Positions 8,961 to 17,827 of a stretch of DNA of 64,000 nucleotides are shown here, piece after piece; the first letter of the stretch is position 1; every line of letters begins with the position of its first letter. The stretch is from Bradyrhizobium erythrophlei. Its GTDB lineage: Bacteria; Pseudomonadota; Alphaproteobacteria; Rhizobiales; Xanthobacteraceae. The translations under genes were made by a program, and so were the position numbers. The notes beneath the pieces are model-generated. The model was not told the origin of the DNA. It did no database searches and saw only the letters and a program-made list of their open reading frames with translations. The stretch covers positions 8,217,001-8,281,000 of the forward strand of contig NZ_LT670818.1 in assembly GCF_900129505.1 (NCBI RefSeq). Direction: 5' to 3'.

Positions 8961-9994
8961 GCAACCGCCAGCACGATTGGGCCAACGAAAAGGCCGATGA
9001 TTCCATTAGAAAGAGTGCCTCCAATGACGCCGACAATGATCACCAGCATCGGCGTCTTCAGGCCGCGGGCAAAGATGATTGGCCTAAGTATGTTATCTAT
9101 CAAGTTCACCGGTACCATATAGGCGGTAAAGATCAGCGCCGTTAACGTTTCCATCGTCATCCAACTCCAGATGATGACGGGAACTATAATCACGGACGGG
9201 CCGATTTGAATAATTCCCAGGATGAGGACGCCGAACGCAATCAGGCTTGCGCCTGGCACGCCGACTGCCATCAGCCCGATACCCGCAAGAAGCGCCTGCA
9301 AGAGCGAAACGCCGATGACGCCTTGCGACACGTTTCGAATTGTTGCACCCGCCAGCTGCATGAATTCGTTGCCGCGCCTTGAAACGCGCCGATTTAGAAA
9401 CACGGCAACGGTTTCGACCAGTTTCGGACCGGGCGAAAACAGGAATCCTGCGATGATCACGGAAGCCAAGAATTGAAGAATCGCGGTGCCAACGTTTCCG
9501 GCGGCTCCAAGCAGAGTGCCGCCAAGCGGCTTGAGGTGCGGAGCGATTTTGACAAGCGCCGCGCTAAGGTTGGTTGATGCGAGTTCCCAAAATTGGAATA
9601 ATGGCTCGCCGATCAACGGCCAGTTTTTCACACTCTCGATAGGCGGAGGAACCGACAACGCCCCCGAGTCGAGGCGTGCGTAGATCATCCGCGGGACATC
9701 AACCAAATCCAGACCGAGCCAGGTCACAGGCCCAAAGACAATCAAGAGAAGCAGAATTGTGATCAGTGCCGCGGCTAATCTTCGACGTCCACCGAGCAAC
9801 TTCGTGATCAGATCAAAAACTGGATACAGCGCCACGGCCCACACGACACTCCAGGCGATGGTCTCAAGAAATGGACTAATGATCGATAACGTCAAAAACA
9901 AAATGACGCCCAGGAACGAAAGACGAATGGCCAATCCGATGACCGTCTCGTTTAGCTTTTCAGTTTCAGTATCAATTTTGTGCTCTTTGGTCAC
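8909..9994 (-). CDS. AI-2E family transporter (PerM/YdiK-like)
   Basis: A 361-residue polytopic membrane protein. The N-terminal pair of helices (VIGLAIRLSFLGVILFLTL) and the C-terminal block GVPGASLIAFGVLILGIIQIGP plus NLIDNILRPIIFARG match the AI-2E exporter family. Members export autoinducer-2 or act in Na+/H+ exchange; the substrate here is unknown. The start is GTG 9994 behind AGGAAG. The codon use is visibly less GC-rich than in the flanking Anbu-cluster genes, which fits acquisition of this block by transfer. Confidence 0.88.
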   Translation of the reverse strand: MTKEHKIDTETEKLNETVIGLAIRLSFLGVILFLTLSIISPFLETIAWSVVWAVALYPVFDLITKLLGGRRRLAAALITILLLLIVFGPVTWLGLDLVDVPRMIYARLDSGALSVPPPIESVKNWPLIGEPLFQFWELASTNLSAALVKIAPHLKPLGGTLLGAAGNVGTAILQFLASVIIAGFLFSPGPKLVETVAVFLNRRVSRRGNEFMQLAGATIRNVSQGVIGVSLLQALLAGIGLMAVGVPGASLIAFGVLILGIIQIGPSVIIVPVIIWSWMTMETLTALIFTAYMVPVNLIDNILRPIIFARGLKTPMLVIIVGVIGGTLSNGIIGLFVGPIVLAVAWDLLVAFVRGDDTGST

Positions 9995-10256
9995 ATAAGC
10001 TTCCTAGAAACAATGCTGCACTGCTTGTGACAGCTTCTTGTAATTCATTCTTCCGGCTTTCGGTGTGCAGGCTCCGCTGCGCAGAGCACCATCGAATGTT
10101 TGGCAGGGAGCGATGCTCTTTACCACTACAAGCAATGATGGTTTCTCACGGAACCCGTGATCCGAACCCGTGGCCGAGTGACGCGGGGACGGAAGCTGTG
10201 ATGGTTCGGCTGGCGAGCGTTTGCCTGACGGCTCAGCCACGAAAATTGTGAACAGC

Positions 10257-11096
10257 TCAATATCTTTCAGGAACGAAATTCTTGCCCTTTAGCGTCGATT
10301 GATCGTCGTATTTTCGCTTGTTTGAGCGCTTGGGCAGTTTGACCTTGGGGCGCGTCACTCCCTTGGCCGGGATCTGGTCGAGAATGTGCGAAATGCAATT
10401 GAGCCGCGCCCGCCGCTTGTCATCGGAGCGCACGATGAACCAGGGCGCGTGCTTGGTGTCGGTTATTCTTAGCATCATGTCTCGCGCCCGCGAGTAATCG
10501 TACCAACGATCGTACGATTCGATATCCATCGGGCTCAGCTTCCATTGCCGGAGCGGATCCTCGATGCGGGCCTCAAACCTCCGCCTTTGCTCGTCCTGTC
10601 CGACTTCGAGCCAAATCTTGATCAATATGAGGCCGCCGTCAGTCATGAAATTTTCAACCGGCGGGCAAAGCTCGAGGAAACGTTTGTGTTCCTGCTCACT
10701 GCAAAATCCCATGACGTGTTCAACGCCGGCTCGATTGTACCAACTGCGATCGAAGATGACGATTTCGCCGGCGGCCGGAAACCGTTCGATGTAGCGCTGC
10801 AAGTACATCTGGGATTTTTCGCGATCCGATGGAGCGGGGAGCGCGATAACGCGAAAAACGCGCGGACTAACCTTTTCAGTGAGGGCTTTGATGGTTCCGC
10901 CCTTGCCGGCGGCGTCCCGTCCCTCGAACACGATGACGACACGCAGGCCCTTCTCTTTCACCCAATCCTGCAGTTTGCAGAGTCGGACCTGCAGCTTGCG
11001 CATTTCGCGCTCATAGACCTTGCGCTTCATCTTCTCGAGATGGCTGTCTTTTGCCTTCACCTCGTCGGGAGCTTCGCGGTTGTCCTTGAGTGTCAT
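10257..11096 (-). CDS. ppk2: Polyphosphate kinase 2
   Basis: A 279-residue PPK2-family enzyme. Walker A is GRDAAGKGG (about residues 59-67), Walker B is EIVIFDRSWYNR (about 111-122), which also carries the lid arginines, and KIWLEVGQDEQRRRFEARIE matches the family. A single catalytic domain with a charged N-terminal extension is typical of class I PPK2. It transfers phosphate between polyphosphate and nucleoside diphosphates, usually making GTP or ATP. It sits alone among the inserted stress- and transport-type genes. Confidence 0.93.
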   Translation of the reverse strand: MTLKDNREAPDEVKAKDSHLEKMKRKVYEREMRKLQVRLCKLQDWVKEKGLRVVIVFEGRDAAGKGGTIKALTEKVSPRVFRVIALPAPSDREKSQMYLQRYIERFPAAGEIVIFDRSWYNRAGVEHVMGFCSEQEHKRFLELCPPVENFMTDGGLILIKIWLEVGQDEQRRRFEARIEDPLRQWKLSPMDIESYDRWYDYSRARDMMLRITDTKHAPWFIVRSDDKRRARLNCISHILDQIPAKGVTRPKVKLPKRSNKRKYDDQSTLKGKNFVPERY

Positions 11097-11206
11097 TGCA
11101 ATTGCCCTTCAATCGGCCGTCACTTTGCCGCATCAAAAAACTTTCCGAATCCGCGCATCCCTCCACGTTGATCAATCCTGCAGGCCGGAGAGCCGGCGAA
11201 ACGCAT

Positions 11207-11614
11207 TCAGTTCCAGCTCAGCGTCATGCCGATATCGCTCGGCCTGTCTCCCGAAAATTGCACGATTTCGGCCCGCAATTTATACCCGCGCGGTCGGAAG
11301 TACTTAGCCCAGGCATCATAGAGTTCTTTAGGCAACCCCGTCAGGGTGCTTTCCCAGCGCCGCTCCTGCTGATTGATGGCGCGGCCACGATCGGTGCAGA
11401 CGTCGACTGGAAAACGAATAAACTCAACTTCGGTCTTCCCGTTGCGCACGGCACGCTCGATGATTGCCACCGCACGTTTAATTCGTTCATCGTCCGACAC
11501 GCCCGACGGTCTCTCCAATTGCTCCAGCAATTTTCGCTTTTCGGCTTCGGCCATTTGTTGCTGGCGCGCCGCCTTTGCGGCCTCGTCCGCCTCGCTGATA
11601 GCGAGCTTCTTCAT
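11207..11614 (-). CDS. Conserved hypothetical protein with helical N-terminus
   Basis: A 135-residue cytoplasmic protein. The first 40 residues are charged and Ala-rich (ADEAAKAARQQQMAEAEKRK), probably a coiled coil. The rest is a compact domain containing VEFIRFPVDVCTDRGRAIN and a C-terminal GMTLSWN. Similar proteins exist in rhizobia, but I cannot assign a function. It lies 110 bases upstream of ppk2 on the same strand. Confidence 0.65.
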   Translation of the reverse strand: MKKLAISEADEAAKAARQQQMAEAEKRKLLEQLERPSGVSDDERIKRAVAIIERAVRNGKTEVEFIRFPVDVCTDRGRAINQQERRWESTLTGLPKELYDAWAKYFRPRGYKLRAEIVQFSGDRPSDIGMTLSWN

Positions 11615-11750
11615 GAAATCTTTTGCATTGGCAACAGGTCATCAGGTTTGGACGGCATGACTTCCTCCATCAACCAATGCTCCCGGGGAGGGAAATCTTA
11701 AACTAATTCCTCCATTCGGCCAATCGTGCTGCGACAAAATGGCAGCCGCC

Positions 11751-13445
11751 CTAGCGGTCGTCACCACCGAGCAGACGATCGAGCCTCGCTACCCTGTCCA
11801 GCCCTCCGACCTTTTCAGCTATGCCGTCGGCTCGCAGCAGATCGCGCACCCATCCGTGCGCCCCGACGATGCGCAATGCAGCGCCCCGGGCGGCAAGTTC
11901 GCCGTGCAGCTGGTGCAGCATCCGCGAACCCCCTAGATCGACATAGGGCGATGCGGAAAGATCGCAGATCACCACGCGAACGTCGGACGCATCGACCGCT
12001 CGAACACGGCCCAGAACCGCTTCCAAGATAGCGTCGGCATTGACGTAGATCAGAGAGGCTTCGGGACGGAAGGCAATCGCGCCAGCCAGGACTTCGTTGT
12101 CGGGATGACGCGCGAGGTCCGAGTAGCTATTCGTGCCGGGAATACGGCCGAGGAACGCCACGTGCGGCTGCGATGCGCGCGCCAGCAACATCAGGATGGA
12201 CGCGACTGCAGCGAGCAGGATGCCCTGCAGGATGCCCAGAAGCAGCACGGCGCCGAGAGCGATCGCCGCAGCATAGAAGTCGAGCCGGCTCACGCGCCAC
12301 ATCCGGAACAGGGCCGGAAAATCCAAAAGCCCCGATACAGCGGTCAGCACCACGGCCGCCAGCACCGCCTTCGGCAGGTTTTCCAGCAGCCCGGTAAGAA
12401 ACAACAAGCACAGCGCAAGGGTTATCGAAGCAAAGACAAGGGAGAGTGGCGTGCGGGCCCCCGCCTTGTCATTCACGGCTGATTGCGATAGCCCGCCAGC
12501 CACGGGATAACCATGTCCCAGCGCGGCGGCGAGATTTGCCGCACCGATGCCGAGAAGCTCTTGCCGCGGATCGATATGATATCCGTGCTTTGCCGCGAAG
12601 GCGCGGCCCGCAGAGACGCTTTCGATATAGGCGAGCAGCAGGCAGCCGGCGGCCAGCGGCACAATGTCTTCGACATCACGCAGCCGCAGCGCAGGGCCTT
12701 CCAGGGTTGGCAGGCCGGCGGGAATATTTCCCGTAATGGGCACGCCAAGCGCGGGAAGCCCAAGCATCGTAACGGCGGTAATTGACAGAGCAACAACGCC
12801 GAGTGCGACGGGTTTTCCTGGCAGCAGGCGCTCGCCGAACACCAGCAGCATGATCGCGATGAAGCCGATGGCAAGTACGAGGTAGTTGGTCTGGCCGATT
12901 TGCCCGGCGAGTAGCGCGGCGCGCTCGAAAAAATTATGTCCGCCGCCGACGACGCCAATCAGACTCGGCAGTTGGGTCATCGCGATGGTCAGCCCGGCGC
13001 CGGCCTTGAACCCAACCAGGACGCTGTCGCTGATCAATTTTACCAGCGCGCTCAGTCGCAATAACCAGGCGATCACACAAAGCATCGCCACCGTGAAGCC
13101 GGCGAGGCTCGCGATCTGTGCATAGTGCGGTGCGTTTCCACCTGCCATGTCCACGACAGTACCGGCAATCATAAGCGAGATGGCGGAGGTCGGTCCGATT
13201 GCCAGTTGGCGCGATGACCCGAGCAGAGCATAGCCGAGTCCGCCCAATAGGTAGCCATACACGCCGGCCTGCGGAGGCAGGCCGGCAAGTCCCGCATAGG
13301 CGAGAGAAACCGGGATCGCGTAGGCCGCCAGCGTAACGCCGGCGATGATATCGCCGCGCAGCCACGCGGCGCGATATTCCGCCAACCAACGTGCCGGTGG
13401 CACTCGCCACATCGCTCCGTACCAGCTGGTCGCAGAATCCTTCAT
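11751..13445 (-). CDS. SulP family anion transporter with STAS domain
   Basis: A 564-residue protein. About 12 membrane helices start with the SulP signature (GDIIAGVTLAAYAIPVSLAYAG), followed by the GSSRQLAIGPTSAISLM region. After the last helix, FLGRIPGTNSYSDLARHP leads into a cytoplasmic STAS domain (about residues 435-555). The family imports sulfate, bicarbonate or other anions; the substrate is uncertain. ATG 13445 with AGGATGAAGG upstream is preferred to an in-frame TTG at 13472. Confidence 0.9.
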   Translation of the reverse strand: MKDSATSWYGAMWRVPPARWLAEYRAAWLRGDIIAGVTLAAYAIPVSLAYAGLAGLPPQAGVYGYLLGGLGYALLGSSRQLAIGPTSAISLMIAGTVVDMAGGNAPHYAQIASLAGFTVAMLCVIAWLLRLSALVKLISDSVLVGFKAGAGLTIAMTQLPSLIGVVGGGHNFFERAALLAGQIGQTNYLVLAIGFIAIMLLVFGERLLPGKPVALGVVALSITAVTMLGLPALGVPITGNIPAGLPTLEGPALRLRDVEDIVPLAAGCLLLAYIESVSAGRAFAAKHGYHIDPRQELLGIGAANLAAALGHGYPVAGGLSQSAVNDKAGARTPLSLVFASITLALCLLFLTGLLENLPKAVLAAVVLTAVSGLLDFPALFRMWRVSRLDFYAAAIALGAVLLLGILQGILLAAVASILMLLARASQPHVAFLGRIPGTNSYSDLARHPDNEVLAGAIAFRPEASLIYVNADAILEAVLGRVRAVDASDVRVVICDLSASPYVDLGGSRMLHQLHGELAARGAALRIVGAHGWVRDLLRADGIAEKVGGLDRVARLDRLLGGDDR

Positions 13446-13501
13446 GCGGGCACCTTCATCCTCCAGAATCAAGCAGCGCGCGGCAGGTTGAACTCCCGCA
13501 C

Positions 13502-14023
13502 TTAAAAGAGCTGGAGCGTCACATGCATAATGTCGGCTTCTCGTCTCGTAGTCGGGTGCAATCCGCTTTTCTTGAAAACTTTCACCATCGCAGTGTTCTC
13601 CGGCAAGACTTCGGCGATCAATTCCTTCAGCCCGGCATCCCGGGCGATTGCGGCAAGATGACGCATCAGTGCGGCGCCGATCCCTTGTCCCTGGTATTCG
13701 TCGATCAAGGCGAAAGCCACCTCAGCACGACCCGGCTCAAGGACGATGTAGCGTCCACCCCCCACGATGACCGGTCCTCGGCCTTCCTCAGCGACGGCGA
13801 CCAAGGCTACATGGCTGACAAAGTCGATGTCCGAGAAGAATTCCATTTCCTGTTCGGAAAAATGGCGTCTTATCGAAAAGAAACGACGGCGGAGGGACTC
13901 AGCGCTGGCGCGGCTGACGGCTTGTTCAAGGCCGTTCCGATCCTCGTGCCTGAGCGCGCGGATTTCAACGCGGCGTCCATCGCGCAGTGTCTCAATCGCT
14001 GAAAATTTAGCTACTTCCGACAT
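13502..14023 (-). CDS. GNAT family N-acetyltransferase
   Basis: A 173-residue protein. It contains the acetyl-CoA pyrophosphate-binding segment (ALIDEYQGQGIGAALMRHLA), a preceding strand EVAFALID and the late motif NTAMVKVFKKSGL. LRRRFFSIRRHFSEQE near the N-terminus is typical of GNAT domains related to the C-terminal domain of protein acetyltransferases such as Pat. The substrate may be a protein lysine, but this is a guess. A GTG at 14047 is an alternative start. Confidence 0.85.
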   Translation of the reverse strand: MSEVAKFSAIETLRDGRRVEIRALRHEDRNGLEQAVSRASAESLRRRFFSIRRHFSEQEMEFFSDIDFVSHVALVAVAEEGRGPVIVGGGRYIVLEPGRAEVAFALIDEYQGQGIGAALMRHLAAIARDAGLKELIAEVLPENTAMVKVFKKSGLHPTTRREADIMHVTLQLF

Positions 14024-14360
14024 AGCCAGCAGTCCTTCACACGACACACCCAGGTGAGACGGTTGCGATGCGGCCGCCGATCAGGCCGCTTCCAGAACTG
14101 GCTCGACAAGATTACGCATGGTCCGAACGTCCGGCAATGCAAGCCTGACAATTCGAGCAAGCTCTCCGTTAATGGAGACTCTGAAGGCATCAAATCACCG
14201 TCAGTTGCCGCTGTGTCGCGGGTGGTAAGTTCGTTTGATGTCCGCTTGTGGCACGAAACGGAAGCGCTGCTCGCCCTGACGAATGTCCGCTTTTGCGGTA
14301 GCAGCTGACATCGAGCCCGCGGGCATGTTTTCTCAGTGCGCGGCCTGCACTTCAATCATT
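14024..14360. other. Gene-free stretch with TGTCCGCTT relics
   Basis: No coding frame here is convincing. Two copies of TGTCCGCTT lie at 14239-14247 and 14284-14292 within otherwise dissimilar sequence. This kind of decayed sequence recurs between rhizobial genes and gives spurious short frames. It lies just inside the right boundary of the material inserted into the Anbu cluster. Confidence 0.45.
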
Positions 14361-14557
14361 TTACTTGCCCTGAAATGAGACCCCGAGCACGGCTTTGGGC
14401 CTTTGCATTGCCCTGTTGGGCCATGGCGCGGAATACCTGCATCGCCGGCACGTAATCGCCGCGGTTATAGGCCGCCATGCCGTCTTCCCAGGGGCCCGCG
14501 AGGGCACCCGCCGCCGCCCAGAAGCTGCGCGGCCAGGATCAGGCCGCCGACCTTCAT
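14361..14557 (-). pseudogene. Frameshifted small Sel1/TPR-like exported protein
   Basis: Reading the minus strand from ATG 14557 gives a signal-peptide start (MKVGGLILAAQLLGG) that runs out of frame. In the adjacent frame the expected continuation appears: SFWAAAGALAGPWED, then GMAAYNRGDYVPAMQVF, RAMAQQGNAKAQSRARG and a stop at 14361. The second frame is the start of a Sel1-like repeat as found at the N-terminus of rhizobial Sel1 proteins. A single-base change around 14515-14530 separates the halves, and only one repeat remains, so the gene is both frameshifted and truncated. Confidence 0.6.
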
Positions 14558-14735
14558 CCGCCTTTTCAGGTGCAGCCCCTGCCTTGGATTCAACGGATCG
14601 TTATCCAGCCGGTCACTATTTCCAACGCCATCGCCGAATTCGCGCGGTGCGCAGCGGGAATGCCCGAATGGGGTTGGAGGACCCCGCAAAATTGGCTAGT
14701 AATTCTCGCCGTGTGATGCGTTCGGGGACCCGGGA

Positions 14736-15482
14736 ATGACCTATTGCTGCGGAGTTTTGGTGCGGGACGGCCTGGTCATGATCGCGGACACCAGGACCAA
14801 TGCCGGCCTCGACAATGTCTCGACCTTCCGCAAGCTGCATATCTTCTCCAAGCCGGGCGAGCGCATCATGGCGATCGCCAGCGCCGGCAATCTCGCGATC
14901 AGCCAGTCGGTGCTCTCGACCCTGACCGAAGGGCTCGAGGACCCCCACACCGGCGAGCTCGAAACGCTGCTGAACGCCCCGACCATGTTCCAGGCGGCGC
15001 AGCGCATCGGCAAGGCGATCCGCAGCGTTCACGCCACCGAGGGCACCGCCTTGCAGTCCGAAGACATCAATTTCGACGTCTCGTTCCTGTTCGGCGGCCA
15101 GATCAAGGGCGCGCGGATGCGGCTGTTCATGGTCTATCCGGCCGGCAATTTCATCGAATGTACCACCGACACGCCCTATTTGCAGATCGGCGAGCACAAA
15201 TACGGCAAACCGGTGCTCGACCGCGCCATGCATTACGACGTCGAATTGTACGAAGCGCTCAAGACCAGCCTGATCTCGATGGATTCGACGATGCGCTCCA
15301 ATCTCGGCGTTGGGCTGCCGATCGACGTGCTGGTCGTGCGCTCCGACGTCTGCGACGCCGATCTCAATCACCGCATCGAGGCGGGCGAGCCGTATTTCCA
15401 CGATCTGCGCTCGCGCTGGTCGGCGGCGCTGCGGGCGGCGCATCAGAACATTCCCAGACCACCCTATAAAACCGAAACCTGA
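14736..15482 (+). CDS. Anbu-type proteasome-like peptidase
   Basis: A 248-residue Ntn-hydrolase. It begins [20 protein letters not shown], so removal of Met exposes the catalytic Thr2, as in Anbu (ancestral beta subunit) proteins; ADTRTNAG supplies the conserved Asp/Arg. SSF-like and [14 protein letters not shown] segments near the C-terminus also fit. Anbu forms ring or lock-washer oligomers in the cytosol, and its substrate is not known. Its usual partners (ATP-grasp, alpha-E, transglutaminase) are at 4543-7951. Confidence 0.92.
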   Translation: MTYCCGVLVRDGLVMIADTRTNAGLDNVSTFRKLHIFSKPGERIMAIASAGNLAISQSVLSTLTEGLEDPHTGELETLLNAPTMFQAAQRIGKAIRSVHATEGTALQSEDINFDVSFLFGGQIKGARMRLFMVYPAGNFIECTTDTPYLQIGEHKYGKPVLDRAMHYDVELYEALKTSLISMDSTMRSNLGVGLPIDVLVVRSDVCDADLNHRIEAGEPYFHDLRSRWSAALRAAHQNIPRPPYKTET

Positions 15483-15507
15483 ACCAAGAACAAAAAAGCG
15501 AGGAAAC

Positions 15508-16266
15508 ATGACCGAGGCAGCAAACAGAATCGCGCTGGTGACCGGCGCCGGCACCGGCGTCGGACGCGCGGCGTCGCTGGCGCTGATGAAGGCCGGCTTC
15601 ACCGTGGTGCTCGCCGGGCGGCGCATGGAAATGCTGCAGGAGACCCAGAAGCTCGGCGACACCATCGGCAAGAGCCTGCCGGTGTCCGCCGACATGACCG
15701 ATCCCGGATCGATCGCAGCCCTGTTCGCCAAGGTGATGGACGTCTACGGGCGGCTGGACGTGCTCTTCAACAATGCCGGCATGGGCGCGCCGCCGGTGCC
15801 GTTCGAGGATCTCGGTCTGGCGCAGTGGCAGGCGGTGGTGAACACCAATCTGACCGCGCCGTTCCTGTGCACGCAGCACGCCTTCCGCATCATGAAGGAC
15901 CAGACCCCGCGCGGCGGTCGCATCATCAACAACGGCTCGATTTCGGCGCACGCGCCGCGGCCGTTCTCCGCGGCCTATACCTCGACCAAGCACGCCATCA
16001 CCGGCCTCACCAAGGCCACCAACCTCGACGGCCGCGCCTACGACATCGCGGTCGGCCAGATCGACATCGGCAATGCCGCGACCCCGATGACCGACCGCAT
16101 GGTCGACGGCGTGCTGCAGCCTGACGGCAAGAAGATGCCGGAGCCGCGCATGGATGCGAAAGCGGTCGGCGACGCCGTGGCCTATATGGCGAGCCTGCCG
16201 CTCGACGCCAACGTGCTGTTCATGACGGTCATGGCGAGCAAGATGCCGTTCGTCGGGCGGGGGTAA
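15508..16266 (+). CDS. Short-chain dehydrogenase/reductase
   Basis: A 252-residue classical SDR. The cofactor loop TGAGTGVG is at residues 12-19, NNAG at 88-91, catalytic Ser144 in NNGSIS and Tyr157-x3-Lys161 in YTSTK. The loop is of the NAD(P)-binding type. ATG 15508 is preceded by GCGAGGA. It lies 25 bases after the Anbu gene, so it is likely co-transcribed with it. The substrate is unknown. Confidence 0.9.
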   Translation: MTEAANRIALVTGAGTGVGRAASLALMKAGFTVVLAGRRMEMLQETQKLGDTIGKSLPVSADMTDPGSIAALFAKVMDVYGRLDVLFNNAGMGAPPVPFEDLGLAQWQAVVNTNLTAPFLCTQHAFRIMKDQTPRGGRIINNGSISAHAPRPFSAAYTSTKHAITGLTKATNLDGRAYDIAVGQIDIGNAATPMTDRMVDGVLQPDGKKMPEPRMDAKAVGDAVAYMASLPLDANVLFMTVMASKMPFVGRG

Positions 16267-16285
16267 CCGTTCGCCGAGGCTCCAG

Positions 16286-16382
16286 TCCCTCATGGTGAGG
16301 AGGCGCAAAGCGCCGTCTCGAACCATGAGCCCGTGGCCCATCCTTCGAGACGCACGCTGGCGCGTGCTCCTCATGAGGTGAG
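16286..16382. repeat. Palindromic repeat (CCTCATGGTGAGG type)
   Basis: CCTCATGGTGAGG at the left end and CTCCTCATGAGGTGAG at the right end are inverted, with GCGCCGTCTCGAACCATGAG and CATCCTTCGAGACGCACGC as an internal inverted pair. It sits between the convergent SDR and MFS genes and could act as a bidirectional transcription stop. Confidence 0.7.
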
Positions 16383-16408
16383 TGGGCGGATAGATATCCG
16401 TTTCAGCC

Positions 16409-17632
16409 CTACTCCAGCCGCTCGACATTGCGCAGGGTCGGAAACAGTTTCATCCACAACAGCGCGATCGCGACCGTGCCGACGCCGCCCAGCACGGCGG
16501 CCGGCACGGCGCCAAACAGCGCGGCGGTGAGGCCACTTTCGAACTGGCCGAGCTGGTTGGAGGCGTTGATGAACAGGAAGTTCACCGCGCCGACCCGGCC
16601 GCGCATCTCATCCGGCGTGGCGAGCTGGACCAGGGAAAAGCGGATCACCACGCTGACGGTGTCGGCTGCCCCCATGATCGCCAGCGCCACCACCGATAGC
16701 GCCATCGAGCGGGAAACCGCGAATACGATAGTTGCCAGGCCGAACACGATTACGGCCTGAAACATCCGCATCCCGACGCGCCGGTGGATGGCATGTCGCG
16801 CCAGCACGGCGGTCATCAGCAGCGCGCCGACCGCGGGCGCGGCGCGCAGGATGCCGAGGCCGAGCGGACCGGTCTGAAGGATATCGCGCGCATAGATCGG
16901 CAGCAGCGCCGTGGCGCCGCCGAGCAGCACCGCGAACAGGTCCAGAGAGATCGTACCGAGGATTGCCGCATTGTCGCGGACGAACCTGACGCCGGCGAAC
17001 AGGTCGGCCGGCGATGCGGCGTCCCTGACCACGGCTGGCTGGGTCGGCCGGATCGCACCCATCAGGAGCGTACCGGCAAGGCAGAACGCCACCATCAGCC
17101 CATAGGGCAATGCGGGCGCGACCGCATAGGCCAGGCCGCCAAGCGCCGGGCCGGTGATGGTAGCGATCTGGCCGACGCCGCTCGAAATTGCGGTGGCGCG
17201 CTGCAGTGAGCCTTGCGGCGCGACCAAAGGCAGCAGCGCGGAGATCGCCGGACTTTCGAACGCACCGGCCGTGCCCAGTACGGCCATGGCCACGAAGATC
17301 TGCAGCACCGTGAGCGAGCCCGTATAGGCGCCCCATGCCAGCAACAGCGCCGTCAGCGCCTCGACGAGCAGGCATATCTGTACGACCCGCTTGCGCTCGT
17401 AGCGATCGACCGCGTGTCCCGCCACGAACACCAGCAATGCCGTGGGCAGGAATTGCACCAGTCCGATCATGCCGAGATCGAACGCGCTGCCGGTCAGGTC
17501 GTAGATCTGCCAGCCGACCGCCACGGCGGCGATCTGGCCGGAGAAACGTGAGAAAGCGCGCGACAGCACGAAGAGCAGAAACGAGGGATGCTTGAGCAGG
17601 GCGCTGGAGCCCGCTTGGGTCAGGGACGACAT
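16409..17632 (-). CDS. MFS transporter (EntS/enterobactin-exporter-like)
   Basis: A 407-residue protein with about 12 membrane helices. FLPTALLVFVAGHAVDRYERKR is the cytoplasmic loop between helices 2 and 3 with the MFS motif. SAFDLGMIGLVQF and the loop TPDEMRGRVGAVNFLFINASN are typical of the EntS/MFS_3 subgroup, which exports siderophores and drugs. The substrate is not indicated by context. It is divergent from the nucleoside transporter. Confidence 0.85.
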   Translation of the reverse strand: MSSLTQAGSSALLKHPSFLLFVLSRAFSRFSGQIAAVAVGWQIYDLTGSAFDLGMIGLVQFLPTALLVFVAGHAVDRYERKRVVQICLLVEALTALLLAWGAYTGSLTVLQIFVAMAVLGTAGAFESPAISALLPLVAPQGSLQRATAISSGVGQIATITGPALGGLAYAVAPALPYGLMVAFCLAGTLLMGAIRPTQPAVVRDAASPADLFAGVRFVRDNAAILGTISLDLFAVLLGGATALLPIYARDILQTGPLGLGILRAAPAVGALLMTAVLARHAIHRRVGMRMFQAVIVFGLATIVFAVSRSMALSVVALAIMGAADTVSVVIRFSLVQLATPDEMRGRVGAVNFLFINASNQLGQFESGLTAALFGAVPAAVLGGVGTVAIALLWMKLFPTLRNVERLE

Positions 17633-17827
17633 CGATCAACCGGTTCTGCTTTACGTCGAATGGGAAGCAGTCGCCCTGCTCCAAGTCCGATGAGAGGCCG
17701 TGACCGACCCTCGGCTGATTGTCAATGCCGAGGTTCGCCCGTTCCGCGGAAACACGACCAAGACCGCCCCTTGGTATTGCACATGCAAGCCCGCCGCTGC
17801 CATAATCCTTGTGGCTTGGGGGTGTCG

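Noticed and set aside
10004-10251. Short frames on both strands between AI-2E and ppk2
   Set aside because: No ribosome site and no recognisable protein; the 262 bases look like plain intergenic DNA.
14011-14355. A 114-codon minus-strand frame between GNAT and the Sel1 relic
   Set aside because: It contains TGTCCGCTT relic sequence, which yields spurious proteins in many rhizobial genomes.
7952-14735. A transposon or prophage explaining the Anbu split
   Set aside because: No transposase, integrase, tRNA target or flanking direct repeat was found, so only an insertion of unknown mechanism can be claimed.
14616-16428. Two long antisense frames across Anbu and the SDR
   Set aside because: They mirror two well-supported genes and have typical shadow composition.
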